Shown in pieces: positions 26,742 through 40,116 of a stretch of DNA of 64,000 nucleotides. The stretch spans positions 1-64,000 of the forward strand of contig NC_045143.1 of the NCBI RefSeq assembly GCF_008831285.2, read 5' to 3'. The notes under the pieces were generated by a model that made no database searches, had not been told where the DNA came from, and saw nothing but the letters and a program-made list of their open reading frames with translations. Numbering within the stretch: position 1 is the first letter of the stretch; every line of letters begins with the position of its first letter. Source of the stretch: Nymphaea colorata (Eukaryota; Streptophyta; Magnoliopsida; Nymphaeales; Nymphaeaceae). Position numbers and translations under genes: made by a program.

Positions 26742-27530
26742 CTATGTCACACGGATACGGGTACGGGTATCCTGTGGGTACGGGTACGGGGATACGGCAA
26801 GTTTCAAAATTTTAGGATACGCGGACACGGCGAATATTAAATTCAAAAAAAATAAAAATGATAAAAAGATGGAGAAAACGTATAATGAACATAAAATTTA
26901 TGAAACAGTGAAATAAAACATCGCACATAAGATGAAAAATATGATTCTAAACCGTCCAATCTTCAAACCAAAACATCCCCAAATCGGCAAGAAATGCCCA
27001 ATATACATTAAACATAAAAAAAAGATGGAAAAAAACGTATAATGAACATAAAATTTATGAAACAGTGGAATAAAACATCACACATAGCATTGAAGAATAT
27101 GATTCTAAACTGAAAACATCCCAAAATCGGTAAGAAATACCCAATCTAAAAAATCCCCAAATAAAAGTTGAAACCCTAACTTCTAATATCGAAAATAATA
27201 GACAAAAGAAACACTTACCTGTCTGTCGCCGGCTGCCGCCGGACGCCACCGGCACCGAGTCGCCGGAGGTCGTCGCCGTCGCCCGCCATTGCCGAACTGT
27301 GCTGCCAGCCTGCCGCGGAAGCCGTCGAGGGTAAAGGAAGGTCGACGATCGAGGGTAAGTGTTAATGCGTAAAACAAAATGGGTTAAAAAATCGGTTATA
27401 AAAGTGGTTTGGATCGGGTCTGACCCAGACCCGATCCAAAACGTATCCAGCCGTATCGCCGTGTCGGGATCCCCGTGTCGGCGTGTCGACGCCGGTACTT
27501 GAACCATTCTGCCGTATCCGTGTGACATAG
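26742..27530. mobile_element. Non-autonomous TIR DNA transposon, 789 bp
   Basis: Perfect 19-bp terminal inverted repeats begin CTATGTCACACGGATACGG at 26742 and end with the reverse complement at 27530. The flanks are an 8-bp direct duplication GTTTTCCT (26734-26741 and 27531-27538). The undisturbed site is seen in units 1, 2, 4b and 5. Eight bases suggest a hAT-type insertion. A 9-bp Mutator-type duplication (GGTTTTCCT) is possible if the last G is counted as target. The ends are rich in GTACGGGTA-type repeats. No transposase frame is present; the long frames that cross the element run into flanking DNA and are unlikely to be coding. Confidence 0.88.
26864..27110. repeat. Internal direct repeat of the TIR element (about 90 bp, twice)
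   Basis: A block starting near 26864 (gatgga...acgtataatgaacataaa...gattctaaac) recurs from about 27018 to 27110 with a few mismatches and small indels. The two copies are about 155 bp apart. Confidence 0.75.
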
Positions 27531-28501
27531 GTTTTCCTGAACTAGGTTGCTTGCCCATGCCTGGTGTGATTGGCGAACCAAGAGCCTCTAATGCCATTCA
27601 CCATTCAACGACAACTTTTCTACAAAAAGCAAAATACTTTATACAACCAAAGGAGGTTGTTGAGTTGGTTGAAGCCTTGAAGGCATCCTCAGGAATGTGT
27701 TGTTGATGTACTGAACATGAAATAATGTCTTTTCTTTTATGTTTGTTGTGGTTTAATGCATAATGTTTGTTGTGGTTGAAAGCATATGTTGCCAGCAACC
27801 AAAACTGGTTGTTGAGTTGGTTAAACACTTGCTAGAAGATAGAGTCTATACATAGGATTGAGTTGCAGTTCATTACCAAGAGATTGGAGTAACTTCGGAT
27901 CGATGAAGGCCGAGAGATATGCCATGAAACAACTTAGCTGTCAAAGGTACAAAAGTTACAGCAGTAACTGCTATTGTATATACATACAGAAGCAACTAGG
28001 CTTTTAAGGTAGTTTGTGAATTAATCTTCATGTACATTTGTCACAGAGCAAAGTTTGCTGGCCTAACACTCACCATGGGATAGATGTTGATTGGAGAAAA
28101 AAGAGGGGATATACTAGTCTTGATCATACACCCAGCATACAGTAATTGAAAGCAGCACTTATTATGACCATTTCCCTGGTTGGATGGAAGGCACAAGGTA
28201 TGTTTGCACACTGATACTTAGACACCAATTAAATAACTGAGTCGACTTAAAACCAGCTGATGGAGGTTGAGAGTTCGATTCCGCGATAGTCTCTTGGCAT
28301 AATCTGGTAGCTTTAATTTAATTTACATCCAAATTTCACTTACATCCAAGAGATAAATGTTAGCCCAACTTTGAAAAAGGAACCACAGACCGGCCCCTGT
28401 CCTTGGGCACACTGCTTACTAGGAAATTGGTGAATCCAATCCTTTTTCTTCTTGCTTTGTACAGAGGTTCGAATGTGTGAATTCTGAAGCACTCATCGCA
28501 C

Positions 28502-28601
28502 NNNNNNNNNNNNNNNNNNNNNNNNNNNNNNNNNNNNNNNNNNNNNNNNNNNNNNNNNNNNNNNNNNNNNNNNNNNNNNNNNNNNNNNNNNNNNNNNNNN
28601 N
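28502..28601. other. Assembly gap (100 N)
   Basis: There are exactly 100 N, the usual placeholder for a gap of unknown size. The left flank ends at U8834 and the right flank starts at U1331. If array phase is continuous, at least about 5.9 kb is missing, possibly plus whole units. The missing part would include another copy of the APT-like exon region (U10381). Confidence 0.97.
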
Positions 28602-30774
28602 GATTCCATTGCTGGTTAACTCATTAGCATTGTAGAGAGGAGGCGCCATGTATTGTTGTAAGTAGTTGCAGAGTGATGTAATGGCTTTGATAGATGTTAG
28701 CGGACTAGTCTGCTACTTGGTGCTGGGCACTAAAGTAGTCGTCAGCTCACCGACACCGAACCCATTCACTCAACTTGCCATTAAGCTTTACTGGTACACG
28801 CAATCAACGGGTACTCTTCACGCACATCGTTAATTTCTAATGGGTAGGTGTAGGTCCTCTTCCAAACTGCCACCATCATTGATGAAGCCGGGTATAACAA
28901 TTCCGCCGTCTGTTCTTGATTTTTTTTATACTTCGTGCTGATGTCATCTGTCTTAATAAAACGTGGAGGCCTACCCTCTGTAAAAAAATTCTTGACAATT
29001 TTTAGTACGATATGACATATATTGCCCTTTATACTTGTTCTAGAATTTAGTGCTCCTCGTTGATATCTACTCTAACTGGAAATTCTAACTCTAAATCGAA
29101 CAGGGCGGGCCCAATACCGCCTAGTAGGTGTTCATGCTTTGACTGGAGATTTTGGTGCCGACATAGACGGCAGGTCGTGTTGGTGCGAATCTTTTTCACG
29201 AATGATCATTTGAGATGAACTTGATCATGATCTTCACATGGAAACCCGAGCTTTCCTACGCATGTGAATTGATTGATTGTAGTTCTTCATATATGTAGTC
29301 ATTAGAGGCATTTACATCAATTTGTTTCAAATTGAAAAAGAAAAAATGAATTGTACTACATATTTGAATTTTTAAATCTCACTTACTTAGCCTTTCAAAA
29401 ATACACTTAAAAGGAAAAGACTTAATCACATCAGTACAAGGCACTCACAAATGGTTGAGACATGTCATGCGTATTTATTGTTCAGGCAAACAAGAGTTCA
29501 ATTTACTTCGCTTAAAAGCTTTAGGTAGCGTTTGGGCAATTCCTTGACAAAATGATTTTTTAGAAAACTTGGTTTTGTAAAAATGATTGTTTAAATGAGT
29601 TTTAAAAACATAGCTTTTATGTTTTGATGGTAGACAAAAACAAAAAAAGGTTTTGTGTGCAAGAAGGGCCTTGGTTCTAAAGTAAAACTCCATACCATCT
29701 TCTACCCGAAGCCCCGTAGGCTTTAAAAACAGTCTATTAAAGATAAAAACCAAGGCCCTTTTGTTTAGTTTGGGTAGGAAAGGAAATTGATACTTAGGGA
29801 TGTCAATATATTTGATTTGATGAGATATTCGATCCAACCATTTCAAAAAAAAATCGGGGTACCAAAAAAAAAATTAATACCTGACTAAGAAATCAGATCC
29901 AATTTGGATTTAAAAAACAACTGATCGGATCTAGATTTGGATTCGTATATAGATATTTCATAAATATCCGATCAAGTATAAATAATTATCCGTTGGCATT
30001 TCCATTGGGTGTGAATCTGATTTTGACATTCACATTCGAATATTTATAACTTTGCCCCGAACACCGCCGACCTGGACGGTGAGTCTCCTTGTCACGCCCA
30101 CAAGTTTTCAAAAAGGCAGTTTATGAATTTTAAAACTAAAGTGTGTTTTTGAAACACTACATAATATTTAGGTCGATTTTGAAATTTTGGTGAGGGGAGG
30201 TTTATCGAGCCCTACCCGCCTCTTCCTTCTTCTTTTCTAAAATTCAGGAGCATGGACAAACTTTCTGCCCGTTGGGGCATAATTTCTGTTTTTCGTCCTT
30301 GTCCGTGGAGAAGCCGTCTTCTCCTCTTGCAGAAGCTCTCCGCATGCAGCTGCCCATTCTCGTATCGCACGTCTGCATCAACTCCTCTTCCACGTCTCTG
30401 TCGAGGTGAGGCGCAGGCTTGCCTCTTTCTTTCTCGTTTTATTTCCAAACAGCCTGTGTTTCCCAAATCGCAGCCCTAGTTGTCGTCTTCGCCTTTTCAA
30501 GATAGGGAAGGTTGTTTTAGATCTGCTTTATGTTTGAAAACTTGTTTAATTGGATCATAAGTTTGCAAAAGGACCTGCTTACAGCATGGATGTTATATAT
30601 GAATATCGGACTTTCATGCGTTGTTGTTCTTCTTTGTTGGTTGCTAAATACTTTTATCTGTTTAGTTATATTTGGGCCTGTCCATTGCCTAGGATTAATG
30701 ACATTATTGGCTTTTGCTTCAAATTGTATTTGCAAATAATAAAAACTTTACCGTTCCCAAACAATATCTAAGTT

Positions 30775-30805
<31 letters not shown>

Positions 30806-33800
30806 TGTGTGAAGCTTGAGGGTTCGAGGATCTTGTGTATAGCTTCTATGACTTCCTCCCCCTTTTCTGGTCAAAGCTTGTGAATCCTTTTTTAGCCTTC
30901 GTCAACTGTAATGTAGAATCTTAAATTGAAACATGTATATCTTGTACTTTGCTCTGTTTTGTGTTCGGCAACTGTTGGTTTCTTTGTTTGAATCAGAGAC
31001 ATCATCCAATTGACACAAAACGGGACAAAAATAAGTATCCAGGAACAACGCAAGAAACACTCTGATAAGAATCCTTCGTTTAGGTGATTTGCATCATAGT
31101 GGATGTTTTATTTCTCTGAATTAACATAGCATGCAAACTTATATAGTTCCAAAACCCTATTCTATATAGAACTGCCTCTAATTTTGAGTTAGTTTTGACC
31201 ATGCTAAATATCTGAGTTTGCGGAGCAAACTTTGCTGCTTTTCCAAAAGCAGTTGAGACATGCCAAAGCCTTCCTTTAAACTTTTGCAATGCAAACCTGC
31301 AGGGAGTAGGGGCCTTTCTTGACCATTTTATTGAACAAAAATTGAAGCTATACACAAACATACGAATAGAGCTGAGGTAGAATTACACTCTAGACATACA
31401 ATGAGTGTACAAAAGCTATACAGCAGTAAACCATCAAACACGTGACCCCAACAGGAGAACTAACACACAGCTCCTCACACCGGAAGAGTAATCTTTTCCA
31501 AAGTTTGGAGTGGGATGAGTCTACAAGCCATGTTGAAGATATTAGGGAAGAATTTGAGGCTCATCTTTAGATCTTTCCTATAATTGTGCTTTTCTTGTAT
31601 TTGCAGTTATGACTTGTGACCTAATTTTGGTGATGGCTGGTCAAATTTGTCGTGGGAAAGGGAAGGCTCAATGAGGCAGCACATTGTTGTAGACAGGCTT
31701 TAGCAGTCGCTGTCTGGTATGCATTTTTTTTTCCTTTTCTTCTTCCTTTCCTTCTTCATTGGTGGATTGCACTTGTCTAAGACAGTCTTATTGTCAAAAA
31801 AAGTTTCCCCTTAATGCTGCCCCAATTAATTGTCATAGCAAACTTTGGGAATGTGATGAAGGTTCATGGTCCATTACAAGAAGTGAGGTGCTTTGTTCTT
31901 TGAAGAGGAAATCTGTTTTCTATAAATTATATAGAATGACAATTGTTTGATTTCTTTGCTAATGTACTTTACATTTTCTTACTATTCTTGCCCTGTGTGC
32001 ATGAGTGTTGTATCTTCTTCTTGGGTGCAAGCATTTTGTGTTTTGATTTTCTTACATGCGAATATAGTTTTCTGAATTTTGTGTGATTTTTTACTATCTT
32101 TGATAGTTTAATTAGGAAACATTGTTTTTGAGAATTTTGTTCTACTTTGTACAGAAACTGGGCAGAATAAAAAAATACAAAACAAATACCAAAGTTCAAA
32201 AAATTCTGAATTCTGGTTTTCTAAAATCCTCTACTTCTGTAGAATAAAAAATCCTTAGTTTTGGTATCATCTCTTTACAATATCATGTCTCTTTAACCCA
32301 GATTTATGAACCCGTCAGAAATCGAAAAGTCTGCCTTTGTTCTATATCCGAAGTCCGAACACTTTTTTACTTTCGCTTCTGCAGACAACCTTACATCAAA
32401 GTCTAACAGTGTCCAATCCTGTTGTTGTCGTTATCATTTCTCTAATGATTTTACAAAAGCCGCTTTATAGGATTGGTTTATCCTAGGGTTTGTTCAAGGA
32501 AAGAGAAGAGCTTAACCTAAACCTCTTGCAAAACTTTCAATCAGTTGATGACCTATTATTTATACATTTATGAGAACTCGTCACCCTTAAACCACCCTTT
32601 TATGTAGAATATCATATTTTTATAGCAGAGTTGGTGAAGTTCATTCTTCTTCCTAGTCTACCCCATTTGTTTTGCATTTGCCCGTCTCTTTAGGGAGTAA
32701 AGTTCATTCCTCCTTGTGATATACCATTTGATGTCAAGAACTTTTTTAAAAGTTTTTTTTTTAATTTTCTTTAAAAACATTTTAAAAATGGCTTCTCTCA
32801 CAACGATATGTCTGTGCTTTACTCTTAGTATCTTCTTGAGTAGGAGAAAATTTCAAGTTTTTGTTGTCAATCTATGGAACGGGAAAGCTGAAAAATCCTA
32901 GATGTGAACAGTAAGGAAAACTCCTATGAAGCTGAGAAAGTCAATCCTAGGAAATGCTATTGATTCCGGTGTTCAAACATTTACAAGGATTTAACATGAA
33001 ATATACTGTGAGAGAAGCCACAATGCTCTGTAAGATCTTGGCAGGTAGCAAAGTGAGGGTTGAGAGATGGGCTCGGGGCTTGTGTAGTTGTTCCTCTAAG
33101 TCAGTAATCATGAGTACCGGGTAGGCATAAAGCTGATTTATGTCTATTTCGCGAAGATAATGACTTACGAACCTTTGGCTCGTCGAAAACTCGTAAGGTG
33201 AAGCGGGTTGGACACGTGACAAAGCTACACATAACTACCAAAGCGGTGGAGCTTCGTAGTAGCCTTTGAGGTGGTGAGGTATTCCCTCAAAGGTGAAGGT
33301 CGGCCTGAAAAAAAAAAAATCAAAGGAAAAGAAATCAAAAAGGCAAAAAGCTGAATGCAAAAGAAAGAAAAAGAAAAAAAGAAAAAAAACAAAAACAAAA
33401 GGTGCCTGCCAAGAGATGAAAGACATGAAGGCTAAACTTGCAGGAATTGAATGTGGCAATCTTTCGTAGATGTGTGATTTTGGGGTCAATATCTGCTCCT
33501 TTATTACCTAAGACGTCGAGGATGATTCCTTTATGTTCAGATTTCGAAAATTGAAAGATGTCCCTTCTAGAGGTTCGGCAACATTGATGCGAAATGAATC
33601 CTAATGCTTGTATGGTAGTATGGGTAAATGAATGACATATTGTTTGCACAACACGAGCACTCAAGCTTATGAGTTAAATTGATAATTTTGAACTATTTCA
33701 AAATAAAAACTTGACATCTCTTGTTATGTTTCGAGGTTTTTTAGGCATAAGAGGAACTAACCAATTCCCTTTGGTCTTGAAAGGTGTTTGCCATTTCATT

Positions 33801-34375
33801 AACAAACTACTAGTCCCTTTCATGGAATAGATGAAGTCATGGAATAGTCCTCAAACCTAGTCCACTTATGCTGAATGTGACAAATTGTCCTTCTTTTCCT
33901 CTGTCTTGGGAGAGGCAGATCATTTGGAAACCTGACCCATTATTGCACCTTAATTGAGTCTCCTCAACCCGTTGAAATGCCTTCAAACTGCATTTCAATG
34001 ACATAACCCAAACTTAGGGTTGAGGCTGTCATGGAAGGTCTCTTATCTGTTTTCAAAAGAACCGGTCAATTTTGAACTGTGACATTTTTGAAAAGTTATA
34101 TCCTTTGAAGTTGCATGAGTTTTGTTCTTGGCTTCATCTAATATTTGTCTTGGCTTGAAATACATGGTTTTGCAAAATGGGGTGGAATTATTCTTCATCA
34201 TCATCAACTACCCACCCATGCCTTTGCTTCGACAGCTGGGTCCTTCATAGATTTGGACCAGCTTATTATTCAGTTCTTCCTTGTTTCTTCTTGTGTCATG
34301 TTAGTCGAGAGTTATGGATATTTTAACTAGTATGTGTTTGTTTATCCATAAATCAGGACAATGTCCTGCATTGGG
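28602..34375. repeat. Tandem unit 4a (U1331 to about U7533)
   Basis: It starts at 'gattccattgctgg' directly after the gap and runs collinear with unit 1 to 'cctgcattggg' at 34375, where it jumps back to U4151. It lacks the 434-bp duplication. It carries 'cagatttcg' near 33538, like units 3 and 5, where units 1, 2 and 4b have 'cacatttag'. It does not reach the APT-like exon. Confidence 0.92.
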
Positions 34376-37300
34376 TGTACAAAAGCTATACAGCAGTAAA
34401 CCATCAAACACGTGACCCCAACAGGAGAACTAACACACAGCTCCTCACACCGGAAGAATAATCTTTTCCAAAGTTTGGAGTGGGATGTTACCATCATCAA
34501 TTTTGAGTCTACAAGCCATGTTGAAGATATTAGGGAAGAATTTGAGGCTCATCTTTAGATCTTTCCTATAATTGTGCTTTTCTTGTATTTGCAGTTATGA
34601 CTTGTGACGTAATTTTGGTGATGGGCATGGCTGGTCAAATTTGTCGTGGGAAAGGGAAGGCTCAATGAGGCAGCACATTGTTGTAGACAGGCTTTAGCAG
34701 TCGTTGTCTGGTATGCATTTTTTTTTCCTTTTCTTCTTCCTTTCCTTCTTCATTGGTGGATTGCACTTGTCTAAGACAGTCTTATTGTCAAAAAAAGTTT
34801 CCCCTTAATGCAGCCCCAATTAATTGTCATAGCAACCTTTGGGAATGTGATGAAGGTTCATGGTCCATTACAAGAAGTGAGGTGCTTTGTTCTTTGAAGA
34901 GGAAATCTGTTTTCTATAAATTCTATAGAATGACAATTGTTTGATTTCTTTGCTAATGTACTTTACATTTTCTTATTATTCTTGCCCTGTGTGCTTGAGT
35001 GTTGTATCTTCTTCTTGGGTGCAAGCATTTTGTGTTTTGATCTTCTTACATGTGAATATAGTTTTCTGAATTTTGTGGGATTTTTTACTATCTTTGATAG
35101 TTTAATTAGGAAACATTGTTTTTGAGAATTTTGTTCTACTTTGTACAGAAACTGGGCAGAATAAAAAAAATACAAAACAAATACCAAAGTTCAAAAAATT
35201 CTGAATTCTGGTTTTCTAAAATCCTCTACTTCTGTAGAATAAAAAATCCTTGGTTTTGGTATCATCTCTTTACAATATCATGTCTTTTTAACCCAGATTT
35301 ATGAACGCGTCAGAAATCGAAAAGTCTGCCTTTGTTCTATATCCGAAGTCCGAACACTTTTTTTACTTTCGCTTCTGCAGACAACCTTACATCAAAGTCT
35401 AACAGTGTCCAATGCTGTTGTTGTCGTTATCATTTCTCTAATGATTTTACAAAAGCCGCTTTATAGGATTGGTTTATCCTAGGGTTTGTTCAAGGAAAGA
35501 GAAGAGCTTAACCTAAACCTCTTGCAAAACTTTCAATCAGTTGATGACCTATTATTTATACATTTATGAGAACTCGTCACCCTTAAACCACCCTTTTATG
35601 TAGAATATCATATTTTTATAGCAGAGTTGGTGAAGTTCATTCTTCTTCCTAGTCTACCCCATTTGTTTTGCATTTGCCTGTCTCTTTAGGGAGTAAAGTT
35701 CATTCCTCCTTGTGATATACCATTTGATGTCAAGAACTTTTTTAAAAGTTTTTTTTTTAATTTTCTTTAAAAACATTTTAAAAATGGCTTCTCTCACAAC
35801 GATATGTCTGTGCTTTACTCTTAGTATCTTTTTGAGTAGGAGAAAATTTCAAGTTTTTGTTGTCAATCTATGGAACGGGAAAGCTAAAAAATCCTAGATG
35901 TGAACAGTAAGGAAAACTCCTATGAAGCTGAGAAAGTCAATCCTAGGAAATGCTATTGATTCCGGTGTTCAAACATTTACAAGGATTTAACATGAAATAT
36001 ACTGTGAGAGAAGCCACAATGCTCTGTAAGATCTTGGCAGGTAGCAAAATGAGGGTTGTGAGATGGGCTCGGGGCTTGTGTAGTTGTTCCTCTAAGTCAG
36101 TAATCACGAGTACCGGGTAGGCATAAAGCTGATTTATGTCTATTTCGCGAAGATAATGACTTACGAACCTTTGGCTCGTCGAAAACTCGTAAGGTGAAGC
36201 GGGTTGGACACGTGACAAAGCTACACATAACTACCAAAGCGGTGGAGCTTCGTAGTAGCCTTTGAGGTGGTGAGGTATTCCCTCAAAGGTGAAGGTCGGC
36301 CTGAAAAAAAAAAATCAAAGGAAAAGAAATCAAAAAGGCAAAAAGCTGAATGCAAAAGAAAGAAAAAGAAAAAAAGAAAAAAAACAAAACAAAAGGTGCC
36401 TGCCAAGAGATGAAAGACAGAGATGAAAGACATGAAGGCTAAACTTGCAGGAATTGAATGTGGCAATCTTTCGTAGATGTGTGATTTTGGGGTCAATATC
36501 TGCTCCTTTTTTTTATTACCTAAGACGTCGAGGATGATTCCTTTATGTTCACATTTAGAAAATTGAAAGATGTCCCTTCTAGAGGTTCGACAACATTGAT
36601 GCGAAATGAATCCTAATGCCTGTATGGTAGTATGGGTAAATGAATGACATATTGTTTGCACAACACGAGCACTCAAGCTTATGAGTTAAATTGATAATTT
36701 TGAACTATTTCAAAATAAAAACTTGACATCTCTTGTTATGTTTCGAGGTTTTTTAGGCATAAGAGGAACTAATCAATTCCCTTTGGTCTTGAAAGGTGTT
36801 TGCCATTTCATTAACAAACTACTAGTCCCTTTCATGGAATAGATGAAGTCATGGAATAGTCCTCAAACCTAGTCCACTTATGCTGAATGTGACAAATTGT
36901 CCTTCTTTTCCTCTGTCTTGGGAGAGGCAGATCATTTGGAAACCTGACCCATTATTGCACCTTAATTGAGTCTCCTCAACCCGTTGAAATGCCTTCAAAC
37001 TGCATTTCAATGACATAACCCAAACTTAGGGTTGAGGCTGTCATGGAAGGTCTCTTATCTGTTTTCAAAAGAACCGGTCAATTTTGAACTGTGACATTTT
37101 TGAAAAGTTATATCCTTTGAAGTTGCATGAGTTTTGTTCTTGGCTTCATCTAATATTTGTCTTGGCTTGAAATACATGGTTTTGCAAAATGGGGTGGAAT
37201 TATTCTTCATCATCATCAACTACCCACCCATGCCTTTGCTTCGACAGCTGGGTCCTTCATAGATTTGGACCAGCTTATTATTCAGTTCTTCCTTGTTTCT

Positions 37301-39759
37301 TCTTGTGTCATGTTAGTCGAGAGTTATGGATATTTTAACTAGTATGTGTTTGTTTATCCATAAATCAGGACAATGTCCTGCATTGGGGAAAAATTATGAT
37401 ATTATTGAATCTTTTCTCATTGATGCTATTTATGTTGTGTCACTCATTTAAGGCTGGCTGTTCGGCCTGCTCCCCGTCGATTGAGGCTATTGCTTTTAAT
37501 CTAGTTCTTCCCCTTTCCATAACCGAGATGTTTTTCCTACATTGGAGGAGAAGAAGGTGGGCTGAGGTTGGACCAAAACTATATCAGAATGTAGGTTCTT
37601 TAGGCGTGAAAATGACACAACTAATGCTTATTTCAGAATGTCTTGGAAAGCTTGTTTTTAGATTTGTTATTGGTCTTGAATTTTTTTATGTTCTTAACCA
37701 AATGTCGTTGCTGCTGGTAAGGCCCATGATCATGAACTGGAAGGTGAACAGTGATACTTTTTTTTCCAGGACTTTCCTAACACTTGATATGGCAAGCATT
37801 TTATGCAGCGGTTGGGCACTATTGCATGAATTCGTGAACTTGATCCTAACATTATGAGTTTTCCTGAACTTGGTTGCTTGCCCATGCCTGGTGTGATTGG
37901 CGAACCAAGAGCCTCTAATGCCATTCACCATTCAACGACAACTTTTCTACAAAAAGCAAAATACTTTATACAACCAAAGGAGGTTGTTGAGTTGGTTGAA
38001 GGCATCCTCAGGAATGTGTTGTTGATGTACTGAACATGAAAATAATGTCTTTTCTTTTTATGTTTGTTGTGGTTTAATGCATAATGTTTGTTGTGGTTGA
38101 AAGCATATGTTGCCAGCAACCAAAACTGGTTTGATATCGGCATTTCCAATGGGTTAAACACTTGCTAGAAGATAGAGTCTATACATAGGATTGGGTTGCA
38201 ACTCATTACCAAGAGATTGGAGTAACTTCGGATCGATGAAGGCCGAGAGGTATGCGTCAAAGGTACAAAAGTTACAGCAGTAACTGCTGTTGTATATACA
38301 TACAGAAGCAACTAGGCCTTTAAGGTAGTTTGTGAATTAATCTTCATGTACATTTCTCACAGAGCAAAGTTTGCTGGCCTAACACTCACCATGGGATAGA
38401 TGTTGATTGGAGAAAAAAGAGGGGATATACTAGTCTTGATCATACACCCAACATACAGTAATTGAAAGCAGAACTTATTATGACCATTTCCCTGGTTGGA
38501 TGGAAGGCACAAGGTATGTTTGCACACTGATACTTAGACACCAATTAAAAAACTGAGTCGACTTAAAACCAGCTGATGGAGGTTGAGAGTTCGATTCTGC
38601 GATAGTCTTTTGGCATAATCTGGTAGCTTTAATTTAATTTACATCCAAATTTCACTTACATCTAAGAGATGAATGTTAGCCCATATTTGAAAAAGGAACC
38701 ACAAACCGGCCCCTGTCCTTGGGCACACTGCTTATTTGGAAGTTGGTGAATCCAATCCTTTTTCTTCTTGCTTTGTACAGAGGTTCGAATGTGTGGCTTC
38801 TGAAGCACTCATCGCACATTCAACCATGCATGCGCACACCGATGTGGTGAATAAGATGATTAATTAGCAAAGGTAAGTAACAAGTACATAATAGTCGTCA
38901 TCAGGGAGAGATGCTATCCAAATTCATATAGTTTAATATGCCTCAATGGATTTAAATCCCAATTGACTAGGTATTCTTCCATGTCCTTCTGGTGTGAAGC
39001 ATCATGATCACAAAGCGATTCCATGATGCTAAGAATGGGAATTAAGTTGGAGGAAGCTGCCCCCAGCCTTGCTCCCTAAGTATTCCAAGTATGTCAAGGC
39101 AGCATAGCAGTTGCTTGGTGAGGTTGTGAATATTAGAAATGCTTTGAGATCTGAGACCAACAAGAGCCAAAGCTTTCGGACATCCGGTTCCAAGGAGATG
39201 GATACAGGAACAAATGCTTCTGTAAGACCACGTTAGGTTTTTGAGAGCAGACAAAAAATCTTACAAGTCATGTAAGTGGGTTTTGCAAGGAGAAAAGTTC
39301 AAAGCTCAGAATCTACTATCATCTGATCGGCTCATTTGGATGCAGAAGTATTATAAGGAGAAGGGTTCCTTGATATTTGAGCTCTAAATCTACTCTAAGC
39401 TCATGACCAGCTCATTTGGATGTGGAAGTGGGTTTTGCAAAGGAAAGGGTCCTAAACTGTGGTGGAACAAGAAGTGCTGGATTAAACTGTTCTGCACGCG
39501 TATATTTTCTATGTTCACCTATGTCCCTCCAAAAATAAAATATCCCTCTCTATGCATATATTTTTTAGAGCGATATTTTATTTTTGGAGGGGCATAGTCC
39601 AAAATTTATTGTTCCGCCACTGCCACTGTATAAATGTATTTCTCTTGCTTGGAGGTCACCGTTCGTTTCCTCTGTTTGCATCTTTACATTTTTGGGGTTT
39701 TGTCTCAGTGATTTAATTGCCCGTTTGCTGCTATTATTAAAAGTTTTGCGGAGCATGTG

Positions 39760-39764
39760 CATGT
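39760..39764. repeat. Target-site duplication CATGT, left
   Basis: It matches 44946-44950. Unit 1 has a single CATGT at the corresponding place. Confidence 0.93.
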
Positions 39765-40071
39765 TGTTAAGTCTGTACGCATCAATGTAAAGGGATCGGG
39801 TCTGGATCGGGTCTGTTCAGACCCGATCCACTTCGTTTTTATGTCTTCACGTCTAAGTGGTGGCACCTCTTGTAATTACTTCATGTTTTATTCCTCTTTT
39901 TGTTGAAACCTAATTAGGTTTATGTTTTAATAATAGAGATCAAGCATAGTGTGGCTGCATTGGCCGCCGGTTCTCTTACCTTCATTGCCTTCTTCTATTC
40001 TCTATTCTCCATCCTCCTTATTTTCAGACGGAGAGACGTGATTCGGTGATGTTTTAGTGAAGATTCTCACA
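39765..40071 (+). repeat. 5' LTR
   Basis: It is 307 bp and bounded by TG...CA. It contains an 11-bp direct repeat GGATCGGGTCT (39793-39803, 39804-39814). The second copy pairs with AGACCCGATCC (39819-39829) to form a hairpin with a 4-base loop. An AT-rich stretch 'gttttaataatagag' follows and may hold the promoter. Confidence 0.97.
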
Positions 40072-40089
40072 TGGTATCAGAGCCAGGTT
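40072..40089 (+). other. Primer-binding site (initiator Met-tRNA type)
   Basis: 'tggtatcagagccaggtt' lies directly after the 5' LTR. TGGTATCAGAGC is the usual plant copia PBS, complementary to the 3' end of initiator methionine tRNA. Confidence 0.93.
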
Positions 40090-40116
40090 ACATCGTCCTC
40101 CGGTGAGTGATTTCTT

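Larger units (their letters stand above)
24862..28501. repeat. Tandem unit 3, partial (U5719-U8834), cut by the assembly gap
   Basis: It resumes at 'tcaaacatttacaagg' (U5719) straight after the end of unit 2. It shares private variants with unit 5: 'tcggcatgctccccatcg' near 26340 and 48596, 'gaacta' after the TIR insertion site, and the 'ttgttgagttgg' replacement near 27810. It has one copy of the segment that is duplicated in units 1 and 2. It is interrupted by a 789-bp TIR element and ends at the run of N. Confidence 0.92.

Noticed and set aside
27055-27597. 180-codon minus-strand frame over the TIR element
   Set aside because: It starts in flanking unit DNA and crosses the element end and target duplication. 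It does not resemble a transposase.
29475-29846. 123-codon minus-strand frame in unit 4a
   Set aside because: In units 1 and 2 the same stretch is split by a one-base difference. It is AT-rich, Phe/Lys-rich and looks non-coding.
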